Shown one piece after another: positions 41,565 through 49,896 of a stretch of 64,000 nt of DNA. Source of the stretch: Halovivax asiaticus JCM 14624 (lineage in GTDB: Archaea; Halobacteriota; Halobacteria; Halobacteriales; Natrialbaceae); the NCBI RefSeq assembly GCF_000337515.1, contig NZ_AOIQ01000014.1, positions 46,903 to 110,902 on the forward strand, in the 5' to 3' direction. The translations under genes and the position numbers were made by a program. How positions within the stretch are numbered: position 1 is the stretch's first letter; each line of letters opens with the position of its first letter. The notes under the pieces are model-generated. The model was not told the DNA's origin and searched no databases. It was given only the letters and a program-made list of their open reading frames with translations.

Positions 41565-41792
41565 TCAGGCGTGGGTGATCGCGACGTGCCACTCGTCGTC
41601 GGCGACCTGCGTCGTCTCGTGGTCGAACCCGCGTTTCGAGAGCACCGCGTACAGCGGCTTCGGCTCGAAGTGATTGATCAGCAGGAACGTCTCGTCGGGG
41701 TCGAGCGCGTCGAGTTCCGCGGTGATGTCGGCAAACGGTTCGCCGTCGATCTCGCGGGCGTCGAGCGTGCGGTCGGCCTGGACTGTCGCCAT
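41565..41792 (-). CDS. DUF2249 domain protein
   Basis: 75 residues: LDAREIDGEPFADITAELDALDPDETFLLINHFEPKPLYAVLSKRGF is the DUF2249 core (the family's usual N-DxDPxPL-Y pattern appears here as NHFEPKPLY). These tiny proteins are common next to denitrification, oxidase and hemerythrin genes. The fold resembles TusA/SirA; biochemical role unknown. It is separated from the CPQCH gene by 191 bases, same strand. Confidence 0.85.
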   Translation of the reverse strand: MATVQADRTLDAREIDGEPFADITAELDALDPDETFLLINHFEPKPLYAVLSKRGFDHETTQVADDEWHVAITHA

Positions 41793-42002
41793 AGCTGTTC
41801 GTCCGGTGTCCGGCGGGGTGGCCCTTCCGCCGATCATATTCGCCTCGAAGGCGTCCAGGGTGGCCACCATCGACGACGGCCTCGAGACCGGGGACGCCGG
41901 CGAACGCGCGTACCAATGGCGCGCGGACCGACGACGCGCACCGTGATCCGAACAGGTTCGGCGACACGGTTGTCCGCCCACCCACCATTTTTCGGGGTAC
42001 CA

Positions 42003-42302
42003 ATGACCGGCGACGAGCGGCTGCGGGCGACGGTGTCGGCGCTCGACGACCCGACCTGTCGAGCAATCCTCGAGGCGCTCGACGAACCGACGGCCGCCGC
42101 CACGCTCGCGGAGCGCTGTGACGTCTCTTCCTCGACAGTGTACCGAAAACTCGAGCGACTCCAGCGTGCCGGCCTCGTCGAACGTCGCGTCGTGATCCGA
42201 GCCGATTTCAGCCAGACCGTCAGGTACGCCACGACGTTCGACGAGATTTCGATCGGCGTCGACGACCTTCGAGCCGCCCAGCTCGCCGCAGACGGGCGGT
42301 GA
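42003..42302 (+). CDS. ArsR/winged-helix transcriptional regulator
   Basis: 99 residues from the ATG at 42003. One wHTH domain: RATVSALDDPTCRAILEALDEPTAAATLAERCDVSSSTVYRKLERLQRAGLVERR, followed by a short dimerisation helix. No metal-binding CxC pair typical of ArsR/SmtB is present. Divergent from the DUF2249-CPQCH genes, which it might control. A longer upstream reading frame lacks a credible start. Confidence 0.8.
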   Translation: MTGDERLRATVSALDDPTCRAILEALDEPTAAATLAERCDVSSSTVYRKLERLQRAGLVERRVVIRADFSQTVRYATTFDEISIGVDDLRAAQLAADGR

Positions 42303-42448
42303 GGCAGGGTAGCGGTAGCGAGATCGTGACGGTGGCTCGGTCGATCAGAAGACGGCCGCGGCGTGGAGGGGAGTAGCGACTGGCGGAGAGCAGCGTCAGA
42401 AAGTGACCGTGCGTGTGTGCAGATTGAGCCCGAGAATCCGGCGGGTGG

Positions 42449-42652
42449 TTAGCTAGGCGACTCAGGCCCGTTCCCGTTCGAGTCACCCGTTATCGCCCAG
42501 ACGACGATCGCACCGAGTATCGCGACGCCGATGATCGCCGTCTGGAGGAGCGACAGGTCGATGCCGACCCAGGCGGCGACCGTCCGGAGTTCTACGATGA
42601 ACGGCACGGCCAGCACGAGCACGACGAGCAACAGGGCAGGGTCGATCCGCAT
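42449..42652 (-). CDS. small two-helix membrane protein at the end of the ba3 oxidase operon (CbaE-like by position)
   Basis: 67 residues; helices at about 4-20 and 30-52 and a short acidic tail. The ATG overlaps the stop of the oxidase subunit I gene by one base (TGATG), so it is co-translated with cbaA. Small membrane proteins flank ba3 oxidase genes in haloarchaea (cbaD and cbaE in Natronomonas pharaonis). By position it is the CbaE-like protein; no motif proves this. Confidence 0.65.
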   Translation of the reverse strand: MRIDPALLLVVLVLAVPFIVELRTVAAWVGIDLSLLQTAIIGVAILGAIVVWAITGDSNGNGPESPS

Positions 42653-44397
42653 CAGCGGCCCACCACCCACTCGACGAGGCCGCCGATCGTGTCGATCGGC
42701 GGCAAGACGCGGGTAATGCCGTCGATACCGGGCCCGAAGAGCCCGCCACGCTGGACGATCGCCGCCAGCGGGAGCGAGTACGCGAGGACGATCAAGACGA
42801 GCGCGATCGCCGTCCAGAGTTTGAGGTTGTCGAGGATCGCCGGCGAGTGCTCCGGGCCGGAGAGGGTGCCGGCGTAGGAGTTATCCGGGACTTCGCCGCG
42901 ATCGCCGAGCATCGTCATGACGATCGTGACGAGGAAGATGATCGTCGAGATCGCGAGCAGGGTCCCGCCGAGGACGACCTGGGCGTCCAGTTCGCCGACG
43001 CTGCCGATGGCGCCCTCGAACGCAAAGTTCTCGTACTGCGGTTCGGCCGTGCGACGCGGGACGCCGAGCAGGCCGGCACGGTGCATCGCGTTCGACATGA
43101 ACACCATCCCGAGGAACCAGAGGAGGACCTGGACGAGTCCCGCCGTCCGATTCCACAGCGGCTTGCCGGTCACCTGCGGGATGAACCAGTACGAGCCGGC
43201 CATGAACGTCAGCGCGACCGCGGTGCCGACGGTGAGGTGGAAGTGACCGACGATCCAGAACGTGTTGTGCACGAGGTAGTTGATGTTCATCCCCGCGTTG
43301 ATCATGCCGGAGAAGCCGGCCGCGGCGAACAACAGGCCCGAGAGCGCCATGCCCGTAAAGACGGGATCACGCCACGGGAGTTTCCCGAGCCAGCGGAGTT
43401 TGCCCGTCCCGCCGCGCTGGCGGGCGCCGTGTTCCATGCTCGCGACGACGGTGAAGGCCGTCAGCAGGCTCGGCAGCAGGAGGAACATCGTATTCACCAT
43501 GACGATGAACTTGAATCCCTCCGCAATGCCGGGGTCCATGTACTGGTGGTGGATCCCGGTCGGCGTCGAGAGAAGCAAGAAGAGCACGAAGACGACGCGG
43601 GCGAGCGGATCGCTGAACAGTTTGCCGCCCGAGAGCTTCGGCAGCAGGATGTACCACAGCATGTACGCCGGCATCAGCCAGAAGTAGACGACTGCGTGGC
43701 CGAAGAACCAAAAGAGCGTCCGGGTGAGCAGCGGATTGACCGAGTCGACGATCCCGAGCGACCACGGGAGCAAGAAGACGACGATGGCGATGGCGACGCC
43801 TGCCGAGGAGAGCCACCAGAACAGCATCGTCGTCAGCGCCATGAACGCCGGCAGCGGCGTCCGCTCGTCCGGGTTATCCCGCTTCCAGGCCCAGTACGTG
43901 CGGAACCAGTCGTAGCCGGCGATCCACGTGCCGATCACGAAGATGGCCAGCCCGAGGTAAAAGAGCGGGTGTGCCTGCAACGGCGCGTAGAAGGTGAATA
44001 GTACGCTCGCCGACAGTTCCTCACCTAACAGCGTCGGCGGTTCGGTGAGAAAGCCGGCGAAGATGGCGACGACCGCCATGAGCGCACCGACGACCATCGT
44101 GCCGTACCAGCCCCACGCGAAGCGCATGCTGGGGAGGTTCCGATCGAGGCTGGTGGTGATCCCCCAGGTGAACAGGGCCACCAGGAAGAAGATGGTGAAC
44201 GTCAGCGCCAGCAACACTCCGTGAGCTGTCAGTGCGGTGTAGTAATCAGCCGAGGAGAGCACGCGGACCATCCCGGTCCGGTGGAGCACCTGGAGCAATC
44301 CAAAGGTGGCCCCGACCGCCAGTGCGAGGAACGCGGAGACCATCGCGGCCTTCACGAGGCGCGCTTCCTCGGGGAACTGATCGATGTAGGACGTCAC
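42652..44397 (-). CDS. cbaA: ba3-type cytochrome c oxidase subunit I
   Basis: 581 residues from a GTG at 44397, overlapping the subunit II stop. Haem-b ligand region TAHGVLLALTFTIFF, active-site GHAVVYFWLMPAY (His-Tyr cross-link pair of B-type oxidases), CuB HHQYMDPG and the haem ligands in LVHNTFWIVGHFHLTVG are all present in order; 13 helices expected. It reduces O2 to water while pumping protons, taking electrons from a blue-copper protein or cytochrome c. Part of a four-gene operon: small TM protein, subunit II, subunit I, small TM protein. Confidence 0.95.
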   Translation of the reverse strand: MTSYIDQFPEEARLVKAAMVSAFLALAVGATFGLLQVLHRTGMVRVLSSADYYTALTAHGVLLALTFTIFFLVALFTWGITTSLDRNLPSMRFAWGWYGTMVVGALMAVVAIFAGFLTEPPTLLGEELSASVLFTFYAPLQAHPLFYLGLAIFVIGTWIAGYDWFRTYWAWKRDNPDERTPLPAFMALTTMLFWWLSSAGVAIAIVVFLLPWSLGIVDSVNPLLTRTLFWFFGHAVVYFWLMPAYMLWYILLPKLSGGKLFSDPLARVVFVLFLLLSTPTGIHHQYMDPGIAEGFKFIVMVNTMFLLLPSLLTAFTVVASMEHGARQRGGTGKLRWLGKLPWRDPVFTGMALSGLLFAAAGFSGMINAGMNINYLVHNTFWIVGHFHLTVGTAVALTFMAGSYWFIPQVTGKPLWNRTAGLVQVLLWFLGMVFMSNAMHRAGLLGVPRRTAEPQYENFAFEGAIGSVGELDAQVVLGGTLLAISTIIFLVTIVMTMLGDRGEVPDNSYAGTLSGPEHSPAILDNLKLWTAIALVLIVLAYSLPLAAIVQRGGLFGPGIDGITRVLPPIDTIGGLVEWVVGR

Positions 44398-44918
44398 TGG
44401 CCGTCACCTCCGTCGTACTGGTCTTCGGGAACGACCTCGACCGTCCCTTCCATGTTGTGATGGTCGAAGCCGCAGTACTCGTTACAGAGCAGACCGTACG
44501 TCTCCGGTTCGTCGAACTCGACGGTGAGTTCCGCGACTTCACCCGGGATGACCATCGTATTGACGTTCGTCCCCGGGATGGAGAAGCCGTGAATCACGTC
44601 GCTGCTGGTCACGTAGAACGTGACCGTGCTGTTGGCGGGAACCCGAATCGGGTCGAACCCGCGCTGGTCGGAGCCGGGTCTGAAGAAGAACGCGGAGGCG
44701 ATGACGTTCACCTCGTACTCGTTCTCACCCACTTGCTCGACGCCCGGGTCGCCGAACCGTTCGTGATCGGCGAGGTTGTTCGGATCGACGGTACCGCCGG
44801 AGTCGTCGATCATCTCGACGCCCGCACCCACCGTGCCGTACGTCACCGTCGCGATGAAGAACACGATCAGGACCAGCGCGGCGCCGAGCCAGGCCTTCTC
44901 GTAGGTGTGAATGTCCAT
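44394..44918 (-). CDS. cbaB: ba3-type cytochrome c oxidase subunit II (CuA domain)
   Basis: 174 residues from the ATG at 44918, overlapping the upstream small gene by one base (TGATG) and the downstream gene by four (GTGA). One N-terminal helix (about 12-32) anchors an outside cupredoxin domain. The CuA ligands are in DVIHGFSIPG and LLCNEYCGFDHHNM (His, 2 Cys, His, Met). It accepts electrons and passes them to haem b in subunit I. Confidence 0.95.
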   Translation of the reverse strand: MDIHTYEKAWLGAALVLIVFFIATVTYGTVGAGVEMIDDSGGTVDPNNLADHERFGDPGVEQVGENEYEVNVIASAFFFRPGSDQRGFDPIRVPANSTVTFYVTSSDVIHGFSIPGTNVNTMVIPGEVAELTVEFDEPETYGLLCNEYCGFDHHNMEGTVEVVPEDQYDGGDGQ

Positions 44919-45115
44919 CAGCCGATCACCCCAACGACTGTCGGTCCATTGCCGAGGAACTCCACGAAGTACGTGAAGAGCCACATGCCGACGAGGATCA
45001 GAAAGTACAGCGTGATCAGGACAGCCGTCCCGATCGGATCGAACTCGTCGTGCGTGAGTTCCCGTTCGATAGCGCTATCCGGCGGCGTGCCAGGCGGGTC
45101 GGTTGGCTGGCTCAT
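44918..45115 (-). CDS. small one-helix protein leading the ba3 oxidase operon (CbaD-like)
   Basis: 65 residues from the ATG at 45115. The acidic N-terminal 25 residues (MSQPTDPPGTPPDSAIERELTH) precede one long helix (about 28-52). It starts the tightly overlapped oxidase operon, the position of CbaD in haloarchaeal ba3 oxidases. Its role is thought to be structural, as subunit IIa in Thermus ba3. The name is inferred by position and length. Confidence 0.7.
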   Translation of the reverse strand: MSQPTDPPGTPPDSAIERELTHDEFDPIGTAVLITLYFLILVGMWLFTYFVEFLGNGPTVVGVIG

Positions 45116-45185
45116 GTGTAGGGGGTGGAATAGAACCGAGATGAACGGACATCCCCGTTCCACGTCTCTGGGAATTCAAGCCAAT

Positions 45186-45195
45186 ATTAATAAAA
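45186..45195 (+). promoter_or_regulatory. AT-rich TATA element between the ba3 operon and the divergent small gene
   Basis: ATTAATAAAA lies 20-29 bases before the ATG at 45215, suitable for a leaderless transcript of that gene. The whole AATATTAATAAAAG stretch also lies ~70 bases upstream of the oxidase operon on the other strand. It is the most AT-rich spot of this region. Confidence 0.5.
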
Positions 45196-45214
45196 GCCCG
45201 TGCCAAGTTGGCGT

Positions 45215-45409
45215 ATGGATTTCGAATCGCTCGCCCCGCGAGTCGTCACGACGATCGCCGTCGCCGCACTCGTCCCCGCGCTCTGGTACGTCCTCGGCCG
45301 CCCGAGCACCGTCAGCGCCGTCGCGGCGGTCAACGTCCTGCTCATCGCCGGTTCGCTCTGGATCGCGATGGGACCGACCGGCGCCAGTACGGCCGAGCCT
45401 GCTCACTGA
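45215..45409 (+). CDS. small two-helix membrane protein, unknown
   Basis: 64 residues: helices at about 9-26 and 34-52 with a short Ser/Ala tail. It lies divergent from the ba3 oxidase operon and upstream of the copper ATPase gene (102 bases), with its own leaderless promoter. Similar small proteins are common next to haloarchaeal oxidases. No function known to me. Confidence 0.6.
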   Translation: MDFESLAPRVVTTIAVAALVPALWYVLGRPSTVSAVAAVNVLLIAGSLWIAMGPTGASTAEPAH

Positions 45410-45511
45410 ACCCGCCGGCCGACCCGGCAAGTGCCGCCCCACCAACCGATCGGTCGCCCGTCGTTCCGGCGAACAGGGGTGCAGTCACCCTGGAAACGGT
45501 GATCTCGACAC

Positions 45512-48073
45512 GTGACCCAGTCTTCCGCATCGACGTCGTCCGGCACTACTGCTGGCAGCTGTCGACTCTGTGGGCTGGCGACTCCCGACCCGCCGATCAC
45601 CGACGACGAGGTTCCCGGCCACTTCTGCTGTGACGGCTGTCTGCAGGTAGCGAGCGCGCTCTCCGATCTCGACGACGTCGACGAGACGAGCGTTCGCGAG
45701 CGGGTCGAAGGGCCACCGGACGGGTGGGACCGCGACGGAGCCGCTCGTTCGACGGACGCCGACCGGCCGGGATCGACGGGCCCCGAAACCGACACTGGCC
45801 ACCAGGAGACGGCCACCGGCGACACCGTCTCCGACGCCAGGGCCGGCGAACACACCTTCCTCGCCGTCGACGGGATGCACTGTTCGACCTGCGAAGCCTT
45901 CCTCGAACTGCGAGCGGAGGGCGTGGAGGGTGTCAGCGAGGCCACGGCGAGTTACGCGAGCGACACCGTGCGCGTCGCGTACGATCCCGAGCGCGTCACC
46001 GCCGAGGAACTCCCCGACCGACTCTCCGGCTACGGCTACGAGGCTCACGATCGGGACGGCACCGTCGGCGACACCCACGGCGAGGAGACGGTCGGCCGGC
46101 TCCTGCTCGGCGGCCTGTTCGGCATGATGGTCATGCTGTGGTACGCCATCTTCCTCTACCCCGAGTACCTCGGATTCGACCCCGTGGTGAGCCTGGGCGG
46201 CCTCGTCGGGCCGTACCTCTACGGAAACATCTGGCTCATGACCTCGATCGTGCTGTTCTACACGGGGTATCCGATCCTCAGGGGCGCCGTCGTCAGCCTG
46301 CGGGCGCACCGGCCGAACATGGACCTGCTGGTCGCCACCGCGGCGCTGTCGGCGTACGCCTACAGCACACTGGCGATGGCCCTCGGCGGCCCGCACCTCT
46401 ACTTCGACGTCTCCGTCGCGATCGTCCTCGTCGTCACCGCGGGAACCTGGTACGAGGGGCGGGTGAAACGTCGCTCGCTTGGCCTGGTCCGCGACCTGAC
46501 CGAAGGCCGGGTCAGCGAGGCGCGAGTGCTATCGGCCGTGGACGACGCCCCGCCCGACGCCGGGGCGTTCGAGACCGTCCCGATCGAGGCCGTCGAGCCG
46601 GGCGACGAGCTCCTCGTCAGGCCGGGCGAACGGGTGCCCCTCGACGGCACCGTCGCGACCGGAACGGCCGCCGTCGACGAGTCGCTGCTCTCGGGCGAGG
46701 CGCTCCCGGTGACGAAAGCCCCCGGCGACGACATCCGCGGCGGGACCGTCGTCACCGACACGCCACTCACCGTCACCGTCGGCGAGACGGCCGAGAGCAC
46801 GCTCGACCGACTCGTCGAACTCCTCTGGGACGTCCAGAGCGCGACACCGGGCGTCCAGCGCCTGGCCGACCGCCTGGCGACGATCTTCGTCCCGGTGGTG
46901 CTCGGTCTCGCCACCGTCGTGACCGCCGGCTCGCTGTGGATGGGCGCGGCGGCGTCCGACGCACTTCTCGCCGGGCTCACGGTCCTGATCGTCTCCTGTC
47001 CCTGTGCGCTCGGGCTCGCGACCCCGCTCGCCATCGCCTCGGGCGTCGGCGCGGCCGCCGACCGCGGGATCGTCCTGGCGAGCGAGCACGTCCTCGAAGC
47101 GGCCCCCGAGGCCGACGTCGTCGTCTTCGACAAGACGGGAACGCTGACGACCGGCGAGATGACGGTCCGCGACGTGGTCCCGGCGGACGGCGAGGCTGCG
47201 TCGACGCTCCTCGAACGAGCGGCCGCGCTCGAAGCGCACTCGGCGCACCCGATCGCCGACGCGATCGTGGCTGGAAGCGAGGAAGACAAGACTGGTGACG
47301 TGGCGGAGCGCGACGAGCCCGTCGGCGATGCGGCGACGCTACCCGACGCGAGCGACGTCGAGACGCACCGCCGCGGCGTCTCCGGGATGGTCGCGGGCGA
47401 GGCGACAGTCGTCGGCCACCCCGCATTGTTCGACGAGCGAGGGTGGGCGATGCCGGACGGCCTGGTCGGAGACGTCGAGTCGATTCGAGCAGAGGGCGAC
47501 GTCCCGGTCGTCGTCGGCTGGTCGGGTCGGGCTCGCGGCGTCGTGACCGTTGGCGACGAGCCGCGGCCAGGCTGGCGCGAGACGGTCGAAGTACTCGCCG
47601 AGGACCGGACGGTCACCGTCCTGACCGGCGACGAGGGGGCGAGCGCCGACCGTTACCGCGAGGTGGCAGCGATCGATCAGGTGTTCGCGGGCGTCCCGCC
47701 CGAAGGGAAGGCCGAGACGGTTCGCCGACTGAGCGCCCGCGGGACCGTGGCCATGGTCGGCGACGGCAGTAACGACGCGCCCGCCCTCGCCGCGGCCGAT
47801 CTGGGGATCGCCATGGGCAGCGGCACCGACCTCGCTGGCGACGCCGCCGACGCCATCCTCACGACCGACGACGTGCGCGACGTGCCGGCCGTCTTCAACC
47901 TCGCGAGCGCGACGAACGGCCGCATCCGGCAGAACCTCGGCTGGGCGTTCGTCTACAACGCGGTCGCGATCCCGCTGGCCGTCGCGGGCCTCATCAACCC
48001 GCTACTCGCCGCGGTCGCGATGGCGACGAGCAGCCTGCTCGTCGTCGGGAATTCGACGCGATCGCTTCCGTAA
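45512..48073 (+). CDS. copper-transporting P1B-type ATPase, CcoI/CopA2-like
   Basis: 853 residues from a GTG at 45512. The N-terminus has a Cys-rich domain (Cys17, Cys20, Cys39, Cys40, Cys43: CRLCGLATP and FCCDGC) of the kind found in FixI/CcoI ATPases, a ~60-residue acidic linker, and an HMA domain with GMHCSTC (Cys124, Cys127). Eight helices follow with the CPC metal channel SCPCALGLATP, DKTGT phosphorylation loop, HP locus SAHPIAD and the GDGSNDAPALA hinge. It exports Cu+ for oxidase assembly rather than mere detoxification, given the ba3 operon, Sco, TlpA and CcdA genes beside it. Confidence 0.9.
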   Translation: MTQSSASTSSGTTAGSCRLCGLATPDPPITDDEVPGHFCCDGCLQVASALSDLDDVDETSVRERVEGPPDGWDRDGAARSTDADRPGSTGPETDTGHQETATGDTVSDARAGEHTFLAVDGMHCSTCEAFLELRAEGVEGVSEATASYASDTVRVAYDPERVTAEELPDRLSGYGYEAHDRDGTVGDTHGEETVGRLLLGGLFGMMVMLWYAIFLYPEYLGFDPVVSLGGLVGPYLYGNIWLMTSIVLFYTGYPILRGAVVSLRAHRPNMDLLVATAALSAYAYSTLAMALGGPHLYFDVSVAIVLVVTAGTWYEGRVKRRSLGLVRDLTEGRVSEARVLSAVDDAPPDAGAFETVPIEAVEPGDELLVRPGERVPLDGTVATGTAAVDESLLSGEALPVTKAPGDDIRGGTVVTDTPLTVTVGETAESTLDRLVELLWDVQSATPGVQRLADRLATIFVPVVLGLATVVTAGSLWMGAAASDALLAGLTVLIVSCPCALGLATPLAIASGVGAAADRGIVLASEHVLEAAPEADVVVFDKTGTLTTGEMTVRDVVPADGEAASTLLERAAALEAHSAHPIADAIVAGSEEDKTGDVAERDEPVGDAATLPDASDVETHRRGVSGMVAGEATVVGHPALFDERGWAMPDGLVGDVESIRAEGDVPVVVGWSGRARGVVTVGDEPRPGWRETVEVLAEDRTVTVLTGDEGASADRYREVAAIDQVFAGVPPEGKAETVRRLSARGTVAMVGDGSNDAPALAAADLGIAMGSGTDLAGDAADAILTTDDVRDVPAVFNLASATNGRIRQNLGWAFVYNAVAIPLAVAGLINPLLAAVAMATSSLLVVGNSTRSLP

Positions 48074-48133
48074 CCGATCGATCGGGGTGTTCGACCGACC
48101 GCACGGCCGATCGAAACGAGCGGAGCGATCGAA

Positions 48134-48313
48134 TTATGTCGGAGTCGTTTCAGCCACCTGCTGGTACACCGAGAGGGCAGCCAGTACCAACCCGGCCAGC
48201 AGTGCCCCGTACTGGAGGTACCAGACGGTCGATCCCAGCAGCGTCAGCCCGACGACAGTGAAAGTCATTCCCGCAACCAACAGGACAACCCAGGTGTGCT
48301 CTCGGTCTGACAT
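48134..48313 (-). CDS. small two-helix membrane protein, unknown
   Basis: 59 residues from the ATG at 48313. Two helices (about 8-28 and 35-52) and a short polar tail, nothing else. It is convergent with the copper ATPase gene and has no operon partner. Small membrane proteins of this kind are abundant around haloarchaeal oxidase clusters. Confidence 0.55.
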   Translation of the reverse strand: MSDREHTWVVLLVAGMTFTVVGLTLLGSTVWYLQYGALLAGLVLAALSVYQQVAETTPT

Positions 48314-48508
48314 ACCGCACGGTGGGAATTCACGGCAGAAGAAACCCGTTGTTTTCACGAGAACTAACCGAAGCGTCCCGACCAACCGACACGCGTCGAA
48401 GTGCCGCCGATCGAGCCGTTCCTCACATTTCGTCAGTAGAAAACGAACCGTGATCCGATCCGTTTCACAGGTCCAGTAGAGAACAGCAGGACCAGCGGAG
48501 AGGGCCGT

Positions 48509-49189
48509 CTACGGCCCCGCGAACGAAAAGTCGACGGCGTAGTAGACGTAGAGCTGCCCGAGGCCGGCGAGGACGAGGAGGACGCCGGCAGCCTGTTCGA
48601 GGCGGCCGCGGTGGGCCATCACCCAGTCACCGCCCGCCGAGAGCCCCGTTCCGGCGGCGACGGTGACCGAGACCATGAGGACGGCGACGGTCACGACGTA
48701 GCTCCCGATGACGGCCAGCGCGTACGTCGCCGAGCCAGAGAGTGCCAGTCCGGAGACGGCGATGACGGCCGGCGCGACGCAGCCGGCGGAGGCGGCGGCG
48801 TAGCCGGCGCCGAAGAGGCCAAAGCCGAGGATGCCGGTCCGGCGCTCGGGTAGCTGGATCGACAGCGACGGGGCGCGATCGAAGACGATCAGGATCCCGA
48901 GCGCGACCAGCGCGACGCCGACCGCGGGTTCGACCACGGACAGGACGTCGGCGACGCGAGAGCCGATGGCGTAGGTCGCCGCGAGGAACGCGCCCAGCAC
49001 GACGACGGCACCCGCCCCGGCGACGAGACCCCGAACGACGGACCCGACGAGCGTGGATTCGCCCTCCGAACGGCCCACGTAGAAGCCGACGTATCCCGGG
49101 AGGAGCGCGTACGCACAGGGCGAGAAGAACGTCAACACGCCGGCGGAGACGGCGAAGCTGACCGCGCCGATCGTCGTGAGATCAGCCAC
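48509..49189 (-). CDS. ccdA: CcdA/DsbD-like thiol-disulfide transporter
   Basis: 226 residues, six helices. Cys25 in TFFSPCAYALLPGY and Cys137 in AASAGCVAPAV are the two conserved Cys of CcdA, which carry reducing equivalents from cytosolic thioredoxin to outside thiols. In oxidase and cytochrome c biogenesis it keeps Sco and TlpA cysteines reduced. The TlpA-like and Sco genes follow upstream on the same strand. Confidence 0.9.
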   Translation of the reverse strand: MADLTTIGAVSFAVSAGVLTFFSPCAYALLPGYVGFYVGRSEGESTLVGSVVRGLVAGAGAVVVLGAFLAATYAIGSRVADVLSVVEPAVGVALVALGILIVFDRAPSLSIQLPERRTGILGFGLFGAGYAAASAGCVAPAVIAVSGLALSGSATYALAVIGSYVVTVAVLMVSVTVAAGTGLSAGGDWVMAHRGRLEQAAGVLLVLAGLGQLYVYYAVDFSFAGP

Positions 49190-49326
49190 GGTAGCTCACC
49201 CCGCCATCGGTCGGCGTGGCCGCAGCGTGAGGCCGGACACCACCATCGGTCGACGGGGCCCCGACCAACGTCCACATTCGGGCGTCGACCGTCGCGCGTC
49301 GGGGAGTGTCGGGACACATGCGTCGA

Positions 49327-49893
49327 TCACCTGACCGTGCCGCCGGCCGCCTCGATCTCTTCGAGGATGGTCTCGGTCGAGACGATGCCCGTGTGCGTCC
49401 ACTGGGTCACGCCGTCGGCGTCGATGATCGCCGTCGCCGGCGTCGCAGCCGACGTGAGTTGGACCTGCACCTCGAACGTTCCGTAGCCGATCGGCCACTC
49501 GCCGCCGCCGAACTCGCGCCACGTGTCTTCGATGTACTCGGGGGAGAAGTCGTCTGGACCGACGTCTTCCGCGGTGATCGCGACGAACGCGACGTCGTCG
49601 CCGGTTCGTTCGGCCGCCGCGGTGACCTTCGGGACGGCGTCCGGACAGACCGTACAGGTCGTCGCCCAGAACTCGAGGACCGTTACGGTGTCGGCGATCG
49701 GCACCGTGACCGGCTCGCCGTCGCTCCAAGAGAGGTCGACCGTTGGGACGGTGACCGGCTCGTCGATCTGTGGGTTCTCGTTCGAACCGTCCGACGACGA
49801 GCCGAAACTGGGAAAGCCGCCGACTGCCAGGGCTCCGCCCGCCCCCAGCACGCCCAGACTCGCCGCGCCGGCGATGGCTTCCCGTCGCTTCAT
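49327..49893 (-). CDS. TlpA-like extracytoplasmic thioredoxin
   Basis: 188 residues. An MKRREAIAGAASLGVLGAG Tat-like signal (about 1-28) precedes a low-complexity linker and a thioredoxin fold with the redox pair Cys80-TV-Cys83 in WATTCTVCPDAVPKV. TlpA proteins reduce the CuA-site and Sco cysteines during oxidase assembly. It is 137 bases downstream of ccdA's start on the same strand and 3 bases after the Sco stop. Confidence 0.87.
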   Translation of the reverse strand: MKRREAIAGAASLGVLGAGGALAVGGFPSFGSSSDGSNENPQIDEPVTVPTVDLSWSDGEPVTVPIADTVTVLEFWATTCTVCPDAVPKVTAAAERTGDDVAFVAITAEDVGPDDFSPEYIEDTWREFGGGEWPIGYGTFEVQVQLTSAATPATAIIDADGVTQWTHTGIVSTETILEEIEAAGGTVR

Positions 49894-49896
49894 GGA

